Source: Fidelibacterota bacterium UBA2125 (GTDB taxonomy: Bacteria; Fidelibacterota; Marinisomatia; Marinisomatales; S15-B10). Taken from it: 5,877 nt of DNA. Location: assembly GCA_002329125.1 (NCBI GenBank), contig DCXX01000027.1, positions 1 through 5,877 on the forward strand. The letters run 5' to 3'. Each line of letters opens with the position of its first letter. Position 1 is the stretch's first letter. Made by a program: the position numbers and the translations under genes. Positions 1 to 5,537 of the stretch are shown here, one piece after another. Below the pieces are notes generated by a model, which had not been told where the DNA came from, ran no database searches, and was given only the letters and a program-made list of their open reading frames with translations.

Positions 1-891
1 ACATGGGATGGTGTTGGTTACATTGCTGATTTTCATGGTGCTGACGGCGTACCATTCTCCGGTGATGAGCCATTAGCGTACACAGGCTACTATATAACGA
101 AAAACTTCCTAGCCGCTTCTGGTGCATGGACTGCAGCTTTGGCGGTTGCTGATCTTACAGATCCTACGGCCGCATTGACAGCTGCTGCCACAGCTATTAC
201 TACAGCCTTTGGCCTGGATGAAACAGTTGCAGCTGCCGTTGTAAGCTCTGCAGCGACAACCCTTGGTGCTAGTCTTGCTGCTGCTGTTGCTGAATTAATG
301 GCTGGTGGTATGGATGCAGCAACCGCTGGTGTGGCTGCCTTTGGTAAAGTTGCTGCTTCTGGGCCTACAGTACTTCTGGGTACTATGGCTGGCGCCGGGA
401 TTGCTGTAAACGACAGCGATAAAGACTTTGACTTGACTTCCACAACCGGTGGCCGCCTGCTGTTTAAGGTTGATGCCAATGCAGTTGGTGGAATATGCTT
501 GCCTGTTCAGCAGACACGGGATGTTTATGCTCATTTCACTAATACAGTGGACTGGGTAGCACCCACAGCACCACACAAGCCCCTTACCATCTCGGACGAG
601 AGCAATATCCCGTCAAAGTTTGCTCTTCATAACAACTACCCGAATCCCTTCAACCCGGTCACTACCATCAGTTTTGACCTCCCTGAAGAGATCTACACTG
701 AAGTGGCGGTTTACAACATGATGGGGCAGAAAGTACGGACGCTCCATTCGGGTAATATGACCGCCGGGAGTCATCACATCTTCTTCGACGGTGTTGATGA
801 TCAAAACCAGCGGCTCGGTAGCGGTGTCTACTTCTATCGCGTTGTTGCTGGTGAATTCCAGGCCACCAAAAAGATGATGCTCATCAAATAG
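1..891 (+). CDS. C-terminal part of a secreted surface protein with a type IX secretion type A sorting domain (5' end outside window)
   Basis: The frame is open from the first base to a TAG at 889-891, giving 296 residues; the true start lies upstream. Seen: residues 1-36 are glycine- and aromatic-rich with no recognised fold. Residues 38-135 are alanine-rich (35 of 98 are Ala, with runs such as AALTAAATA), likely helical. Residues 140-190 look like a short beta-rich piece with one Cys (166). From about 203 to 296 the protein matches the type A sorting domain: FALHNNYPNPFNP, then TTISFDLPE, VAVYNMMGQKV, GSGVYFYRVV and a basic end in KKMMLIK. Known: such domains direct export through the outer membrane by the type IX system and are usually removed or used for anchoring. 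Inference: this is a cell-surface or released protein. Its catalytic or binding part, if any, is upstream, so the function is unknown. An in-frame TTG at 139 is not a credible start because the frame continues upstream with protein-like sequence. Confidence 0.9.
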   Translation, partial: TWDGVGYIADFHGADGVPFSGDEPLAYTGYYITKNFLAASGAWTAALAVADLTDPTAALTAAATAITTAFGLDETVAAAVVSSAATTLGASLAAAVAELMAGGMDAATAGVAAFGKVAASGPTVLLGTMAGAGIAVNDSDKDFDLTSTTGGRLLFKVDANAVGGICLPVQQTRDVYAHFTNTVDWVAPTAPHKPLTISDESNIPSKFALHNNYPNPFNPVTTISFDLPEEIYTEVAVYNMMGQKVRTLHSGNMTAGSHHIFFDGVDDQNQRLGSGVYFYRVVAGEFQATKKMMLIK

Positions 892-908
892 AACCTCTCT
901 TTAGGTTC
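891..908 (+). other. Small hairpin at the stop codon of the secreted-protein gene
   Basis: GAACCT (891-896) pairs with AGGTTC (903-908) around a 6-base loop, starting at the last base of the TAG stop. A 6-bp stem without a clean T-run is too weak to call a terminator alone. It sits directly upstream of the strong terminator and may assist it or protect the transcript 3' end. Its 3' arm (GTTCA, 905-909) could alternatively pair with TGAAC (952-956) in the terminator stem, but I cannot judge whether this matters. Confidence 0.35.
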
Positions 909-925
909 ATTTGATCTATTTTCAT

Positions 926-962
926 AAGTTCAGCCTCGCACAAAGCGGGGCTGAACTTTTTT
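926..962 (+). terminator. Strong intrinsic (rho-independent) terminator
   Basis: AAGTTCAGCCTCGC (926-939) pairs with GCGGGGCTGAACTT (945-958) to give a 14-bp stem containing one T-G wobble (936/948), closed by a 5-base loop ACAAA (940-944). The 3' arm runs into six consecutive T (957-962). This is a textbook terminator for the upstream secreted-protein gene. There is no matching A-run on the left flank, so it should work only on plus-strand transcripts. Its T-run ends only 5 bases before the ATG of the receptor gene, which is unusually close. Confidence 0.9.
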
Positions 963-967
963 ATAAT

Positions 968-3900
968 ATGGTGAAAAAAATCAAACTTATTGCTTTTCAC
1001 ATTTTGATCGCAGGTTTCCTGGCGGCTCAGAATGGATCAATATCCGGAACTGTTCTCGATGCCTCCACCAATGACCCACTCATTGCTGCCAACGTAACTG
1101 TTACGGGAGAAGCACTTACCGAAGCTACAGGCAGTGCCACCGATGCTAATGGCCAATATACCGTTACCAATCTGCCGTCCGGTCAGTATACCCTTAAGGT
1201 GAACTATATTGGATATGAGACACAAGAGGAGACTGTTACACTCGGTCCGGGGCAATCGTTAACAATTGATTTTAAACTGGCTCCTTCGGCTATTGAATAC
1301 GACACATATGTGGTCACCGCCTCCCGCCGCAGGGAGCGGATCGAAGATGCTCCGGCCGCCATCAGCATCATCACGCAAAAATCTATTCGACGAGAGAGTA
1401 ACACAAACCTTGGCGATTATCTAAAATCAGTGAAAGGTGTCGATTTCACCCAGTCTGGCATAGACAGTTACAACCTGAGCGCCCGGGGGTTTAACAGTTC
1501 TTTCAGTTCACGCCTATTGACCCTTACGGATGGAAGGATGGCCAATGTTCCGTCCCTCCGGCTTGTCGCCTATAATGTTATCCCTGTCTCCTTCGAAGAT
1601 GTGCACCAGATCGAGGTAGTGCTGGGCCCCTCTTCTGCCCTCTACGGACCTAACGCCCACAGCGGCGTTCTTAATATTGTCACGCGCGCACCTAAAGATT
1701 CTAAAGGGACTACTTTCAATATACAGACGGGTTTGATTGCCCAGGAAAACGGAAAGCCGTTGAAAAAAATGACGTTTCGTCACGCTTCCGCCTGGAAAGA
1801 TTTTGGGTTCAAAGTGTCTGGTGTGGCAATGAACGCCTATGACTGGGAGCATTACAATGATGACGAATTCGAAGGACACGATCCTGCCTTTCTCGGCAGA
1901 CCCCATCTCACCCGTGACGGTATAGATAACGGTGGATCCAGTCCTGAACTTTTTAGCCCCACCTTCACGGAAGATATGCTCAAGGAGTTGACCGTTGGTG
2001 AAGTACCCAACAACGGTATTGATGACAACGGCAACGGTTTTATCGATGAAACCATGGATATGGTGGGCTACGCCTACGGCGACGGTATGATAAACTGGTT
2101 TCCTTTCGGTACAGAACCATACTCACCAAAGATTACGCAGGAGATGGTTACCCAGGCTTCTAGTGACCCGTTCAACCGGCTCTGTGTGGATGAGGGAAAT
2201 ATCAGTTCATTTAGCGGTAACTGCCCCGGCGTTGTGCTCTGGGGCGTTACTTCAGACGCAATCGGGAAACAGTTCAAAGATGGGCTGGATAACAACGGTA
2301 ACGGCGCCATTGATGAAGGTATTGATACCGGTATTGATGGAAGTGACGAAGCATTTTTTGATGGTGTAGACAATGATGGGGACGGACTCATAGATGAGGA
2401 TGATGAATCAATAGCCAACTTTTGGCTAAACCGCTTCGGCAGCTATGCACCGGGTGACACTACAAAAGCGGACAGATACGGTTTCGGTTTTGGTGACTAC
2501 GAATATGATGATGAAGGCAATCTTCTGTTCGACACAAATCGAAACGGCGTCTTTGGAGACCCGGAAGATTTCAAGCTGACAAGAGGGGAATTGAGTCGTT
2601 GGATAAAGGATGCCAATGGAGACGGTTATGATGACTTTCCCGATTTCAATGTGGAAAACTACCGCTATGATCTTCGTTTTGATTATGACCCAAATAGCGA
2701 TATAAATCTCAGCCTTTCCCACGGATTGGCAAGAGCAAAAAACATCAACATCACCGGTATCGCCCGGTACCTGGCTGACGGCTGGGTCTATCAATACTAC
2801 CAGAGTCGGCTCAGGTACAAAAACTTCTTTTGGCAAACTTATCTGAACACCAGCATGTCCGGGAAATACAACCCTAAATATCCACTGGCTCACTCCCCTA
2901 CCCGGAACCTTGCTACCGGTGGGACCATCTACGACCGATCCAAAAAGTTCAGCTCCCAGTTTCAGCATGCAACGGAATTAATGAATGGTGATTTCAGGTT
3001 TGTCTGGGGCGCCGATTATTTTCTCACCATGCCGAACACCCGGGGATCCATACTTTCAGACGATAAGATGGTGAACGGCCGGGACGATAATGGGAATGGT
3101 GAGGCCGGCTCCCCTACTTCCTGGGCTGACTATAACGACAATCTCCAACACGACAGAGGTGAGATATATACCAGGTGGGGTACCGATAACGGTAAGCAGG
3201 ATGGTGCGGTGGGACCGACAGATAACGTTAAAGGGGCTGTTGCGGACGGGATCGACAATGATGGTGACGGACTCATTGATGAAGGAATCGATGAACAGGC
3301 TGAGGACAACCGCTATGTTGTTAATGAATTCGGTGCCTATTATCAGATCAATTGGAAACTCAATCCAAAATATGAGTTGATCCATGCCACCCGTTTTGAT
3401 GTTCACGACCGCCTAACGGACTTTATTGAATTCAACAATTACGACTACAGTTATAGCCCCACAAACTGGAAGTTCAACTTTGGAAAGAGAGACGGGCTTC
3501 AGATCTCGCCAAAGATCGGCCTGGTGTATCGTCCCCGGGAGAACCAGAACTTCAGGCTCACATGGGCCAAAGCTTTCAATACCCCTTCCAACCAAGCCCT
3601 GTTTCTGGATATTTTTGTAACCCGGATAGCCACTTATAAGGTTTATGCCCGGGGTGCTCATGAAGGGTACAACTACCCCAGAAGCGCCGACGGTGACATT
3701 TACTGGAAAAGCCCTTACGACGCATTTAATGTGATTGAATTTGATTCAACTACACACGTTTTCTTCTTCCCCTCTACAGATCCCAGAAATAGAGGATTCT
3801 TTAAAGACGATATTCCAGATCAGGGTGGTATTTATCCCGAAACGGTCCACACGCTGGAACTGGGTTACAAAGGCAGAATAACTCCCACCATCTATGGTAC

Positions 3901-4582
3901 CATGGATATTTTCAGGAGCAATTACAGTTCATTCGTCAGTGCTATCACTTTCATCACCCCCATTGTACTGAACAAGGCCGTGTTAACCACCGACTATAAC
4001 GGGGACGGGATAGTCAACGAAGATCCTGACGACATCCAGGATGAAGAAGATCTGGACGAATCATTTGACGTCTGGCTCACACATCTTGAAGGTATCTCAT
4101 CCATGGATACCACTGCAGGATTCAATCCGCCTGTTGTTGTGGGTTACCTCAATTACGGAAATGTGAATATGGGTGGGATGGATATGAGTCTCTCATTTTT
4201 CCTTAACCGGTCGTGGTCCATGGATGTTAATTACTCTTTTCTTAGCATGAGTGACTTCATCAACCCCATCACCAATGCAAAAGATCCTATTAACGCTCCC
4301 AAGCATAAGGGAAGTCTCAAGTTGCAGTACGCTCCTCCGGACTCGAAGCTTGGCGGCAGTTTCAATCTTCGTTACGTGGACGCCTTCCCCTGGCAATCAG
4401 GTGTTTATTTCGGCACAATTGGTCCTTACACTATTTTTGATATCCACGCACGGTATCAACTTATAGACAAAGCGGCCGTACTTTTGAGTGTCAGCAACCT
4501 TTTCAACGATTATCATATTGAGATTCAAGGCGGCCCGGCCATTGGTCGCCTGGTGATGCTCCGCCTACAGGCTGAGTTGTAA
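968..4582 (+). CDS. TonB-dependent outer-membrane receptor with carboxypeptidase-regulatory-like domain and acidic calcium-type loops
   Basis: The product is 1204 residues, long for this family (commonly 650-1000). ATG at 968 is chosen because it begins a signal peptide (basic MVKKIK, hydrophobic core, likely cleavage after FLAA at residue 20). An upstream in-frame TTG at 911 would translate the terminator hairpin and bury the signal peptide. No Shine-Dalgarno is visible. Domains: about 23-105 CnaB-like regulatory fold (SISGTVLDAST, LPSGQYTLKVNYIGY); 111-119 a TonB-box-like YDTYVVTAS; about 126-243 plug (LSARGFN, LLTLTDGR, IEVVLGPSSALYGPNA, GVLNIVTR); 250-1204 barrel, with the usual late NLFNDYH and GR motifs. 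Odd: loops at about 317-560, 704-776 and 1009-1030 carry repeated Asp/Asn/Gly motifs such as DGVDNDGDGLIDE. The only two cysteines are C406 and C419. The chain ends in Leu rather than the usual aromatic residue. Role: TonB-energised uptake of an unknown ligand. Substrate cannot be read; metal, glycan or peptide are all possible. Confidence 0.93.
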   Translation: MVKKIKLIAFHILIAGFLAAQNGSISGTVLDASTNDPLIAANVTVTGEALTEATGSATDANGQYTVTNLPSGQYTLKVNYIGYETQEETVTLGPGQSLTIDFKLAPSAIEYDTYVVTASRRRERIEDAPAAISIITQKSIRRESNTNLGDYLKSVKGVDFTQSGIDSYNLSARGFNSSFSSRLLTLTDGRMANVPSLRLVAYNVIPVSFEDVHQIEVVLGPSSALYGPNAHSGVLNIVTRAPKDSKGTTFNIQTGLIAQENGKPLKKMTFRHASAWKDFGFKVSGVAMNAYDWEHYNDDEFEGHDPAFLGRPHLTRDGIDNGGSSPELFSPTFTEDMLKELTVGEVPNNGIDDNGNGFIDETMDMVGYAYGDGMINWFPFGTEPYSPKITQEMVTQASSDPFNRLCVDEGNISSFSGNCPGVVLWGVTSDAIGKQFKDGLDNNGNGAIDEGIDTGIDGSDEAFFDGVDNDGDGLIDEDDESIANFWLNRFGSYAPGDTTKADRYGFGFGDYEYDDEGNLLFDTNRNGVFGDPEDFKLTRGELSRWIKDANGDGYDDFPDFNVENYRYDLRFDYDPNSDINLSLSHGLARAKNINITGIARYLADGWVYQYYQSRLRYKNFFWQTYLNTSMSGKYNPKYPLAHSPTRNLATGGTIYDRSKKFSSQFQHATELMNGDFRFVWGADYFLTMPNTRGSILSDDKMVNGRDDNGNGEAGSPTSWADYNDNLQHDRGEIYTRWGTDNGKQDGAVGPTDNVKGAVADGIDNDGDGLIDEGIDEQAEDNRYVVNEFGAYYQINWKLNPKYELIHATRFDVHDRLTDFIEFNNYDYSYSPTNWKFNFGKRDGLQISPKIGLVYRPRENQNFRLTWAKAFNTPSNQALFLDIFVTRIATYKVYARGAHEGYNYPRSADGDIYWKSPYDAFNVIEFDSTTHVFFFPSTDPRNRGFFKDDIPDQGGIYPETVHTLELGYKGRITPTIYGTMDIFRSNYSSFVSAITFITPIVLNKAVLTTDYNGDGIVNEDPDDIQDEEDLDESFDVWLTHLEGISSMDTTAGFNPPVVVGYLNYGNVNMGGMDMSLSFFLNRSWSMDVNYSFLSMSDFINPITNAKDPINAPKHKGSLKLQYAPPDSKLGGSFNLRYVDAFPWQSGVYFGTIGPYTIFDIHARYQLIDKAAVLLSVSNLFNDYHIEIQGGPAIGRLVMLRLQAEL
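2012..2050 (+). repeat. Acidic loop motif, copy 1 (NGIDDNGNGFIDE)
   Basis: Codes for receptor residues 349-361. The D-x-x/D-x-N-G-x-I-D-E spacing resembles EF-hand or thrombospondin type 3 calcium loops, with oxygen ligands at alternating positions. A shorter relative, DGIDNGG, lies at residues 317-323 (1916-1936). Calcium binding is inferred from the pattern only. Confidence 0.7.
2279..2317 (+). repeat. Acidic loop motif, copy 2 (DGLDNNGNGAIDE)
   Basis: Codes for receptor residues 438-450. It has the same 13-residue pattern as the other copies and is followed at once by a looser acidic stretch (GIDTGIDGSDEAFF) leading into copy 3. Confidence 0.75.
2360..2398 (+). repeat. Acidic loop motif, copy 3 (DGVDNDGDGLIDE)
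   Basis: Codes for receptor residues 465-477 and has the most calcium-like spacing (D-x-D-x-D-G), extended by DDE. At DNA level it matches copy 4 (3245-3283) at 32 of 39 positions by hand alignment, with most differences at third codon positions. Looser relatives follow at residues 522-535 (DTNRNGVFGDPEDF, from 2531) and 548-557 (DANGDGYDDF, from 2609). Confidence 0.8.
3245..3283 (+). repeat. Acidic loop motif, copy 4 (DGIDNDGDGLIDE)
   Basis: Codes for receptor residues 760-772, followed by GIDEQAED. It differs from copy 3 by a single amino acid (I for V) although the two lie about 295 residues apart. Divergent relatives lie nearby at residues 704-711 (GRDDNGNG, 3077-3100) and 721-732 (DYNDNLQHDRGE, from 3128), and later at 1009-1018 (DYNGDGIVNE, 3992-4021), the last with dockerin/EF-hand-like spacing. 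Confidence 0.8.
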
Positions 4583-4621
4583 TCCACCGCCTTACCAATC
4601 CTTACAACTCTAGTCTGCCTG
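4568..4621 (+). repeat. Inverted repeat spanning the receptor stop codon
   Basis: GAGTTGTAA (4574-4582), which includes the TAA stop, is perfectly complementary to TTACAACTC (4602-4610), with a 19-base loop. A second 5-bp helix, CAGGC (4568-4572) with GCCTG (4617-4621), could extend it across an uneven internal loop. No T-run follows (only a pyrimidine-rich TCTCTTTCTCCC), so a classic terminator is not supported. It could be a transcript-end or processing hairpin, an operator-like palindrome, or chance. Confidence 0.45.
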
Positions 4622-4640
4622 AAGTAAATCTCTTTCTCCC

Positions 4641-5537
4641 ATGAGCGGTCATTTCACTTCTCAAAAAGCTCTCAAGACAGCAGCTCTGCTCCTGAGCATT
4701 ACATTCCTTGCTGAGCTCCTGGGTGGCATTGTATTCGGCAGCCTCAGTCTCATTTCAGATTCGTTCCACGTCATTGCTGATCTCGGTTCTATTCTTATTG
4801 CTTCTTTCGCCCTTTCTGTAGCTCACAAACGTCACCCGACCCAACAAATGGCCTTCGGCTACCACCGGCTGGAGGTGATGAGTGCCCTGTTTAACGGCAT
4901 TGTTCTCAGCATCATTTCAGCAGTGATTTTTCTGGAGGCGTGGGAACGGTTTCGAAATCCCGGCGAGATCCAAGCGGGAGGTGCCCTAGTAATTGCTGTT
5001 ATTGGACTTGTGGTAAACCTTATTGTCATCCGCTTCTTTCACCATGCTCCAGACCGCCACCATGACGTAAACATCAGGAGCGCATACCTCCACATCATGG
5101 GGGACATCCTTGCTTCTGTTTCTGTGGTTGTGGGGATCACGGCAATTAAGCTTTTTGATATGCCCGTCATCGACCCAGTTGTGGCTGCTTTTGTGGCATT
5201 GCTTTTGCTCATTGGGGCTAGCAGAGTTCTTTATTCAAGTGCGGAAATCTTGCTCCACAAATCACCCCAGGATATTGACCGTGTCCGGCTTCGGGTACTC
5301 CAGATTGACGGCGTAAAAGACTTATTAGATGTAAGACTTTGGCAAGTCTGTTCTCATTTGACCGTGGGAACGGCACATGTGGTGGTGTCGGTGGATTCCC
5401 TGGAAGCTACCGGCCCCATCAAACAGAACATCCGATCCATCATCCAGGAAGAATTCGATGTGAGAGATATTACGCTGGAATGTGAGACGGAAAAGGGCTC
5501 TGAAGAGCACTCACACCATTTTGAGCACCAACATTAG
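4641..5537 (+). CDS. Cation diffusion facilitator (CDF) family divalent metal exporter, zinc/cadmium type
   Basis: At 298 residues this is a normal length for CzcD/ZitB-like proteins. It exchanges cytoplasmic Zn2+ (or Cd2+, Co2+) for protons at the inner membrane. Seen: six hydrophobic segments at about 11-32, 36-60, 78-100, 113-133, 147-169 and 177-197. The metal site pairs HxxxD in helix 2 (H43, D47, within SLISDSFHVIAD) with HxxxD in helix 5 (H151, D155, within LHIMGD), the arrangement typical of zinc/cadmium-selective members. FGYHRLEVMSALFNG is the conserved helix 2-3 link. A small His cluster (HHAPDRHH, 134-141) lies between helices 4 and 5. A cytoplasmic ferredoxin-like domain covers about 205-281, but its usual HDLHxW motif reads LLDVRLW here, so the histidines are gone. 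The tail is His-rich (EEHSHHFEHQH). It starts 58 bases after the receptor on the same strand, so co-transcription is possible. No Shine-Dalgarno is visible at the ATG. Confidence 0.94.
   Translation: MSGHFTSQKALKTAALLLSITFLAELLGGIVFGSLSLISDSFHVIADLGSILIASFALSVAHKRHPTQQMAFGYHRLEVMSALFNGIVLSIISAVIFLEAWERFRNPGEIQAGGALVIAVIGLVVNLIVIRFFHHAPDRHHDVNIRSAYLHIMGDILASVSVVVGITAIKLFDMPVIDPVVAAFVALLLLIGASRVLYSSAEILLHKSPQDIDRVRLRVLQIDGVKDLLDVRLWQVCSHLTVGTAHVVVSVDSLEATGPIKQNIRSIIQEEFDVRDITLECETEKGSEEHSHHFEHQH

Noticed and set aside
90..479. Minus-strand 129-residue open frame opposite the alanine-rich segment
   Set aside because: Alanine-rich coding (GCN codons) leaves few stops on the opposite strand; the translation is low-complexity Ala/Val/Thr with no family match.
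911..967. In-frame TTG start 19 codons upstream of the receptor ATG
   Set aside because: It would translate through the terminator hairpin and place 19 unrelated residues before a clear signal peptide; ATG 968 fits better.
962..967. TATAAT as a -10 promoter element
   Set aside because: It lies directly against the start codon, so transcription would begin inside the coding region past the ATG, and no fitting -35 lies upstream in the hairpin. It is most likely chance in the T/A-rich terminator tail.
2074..2968. Minus-strand open frames of 114 and 180 residues inside the receptor gene
   Set aside because: They are antisense shadows of the repetitive Asp/Asn/Gly codons, giving Ser/Pro-rich or nondescript protein; the plus strand is clearly the coding one.
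2279..3283. Copper-binding MopE-type repeats
   Set aside because: Those motifs typically read DGxDNDCDGxxDE with a cysteine; here the cysteine position is Gly, so a calcium-type loop is more likely.
2012..3283. CRISPR or tandem DNA repeat array
   Set aside because: The repeats are in-frame protein motifs, unevenly spaced and variable at third codon positions, with no spacer structure.
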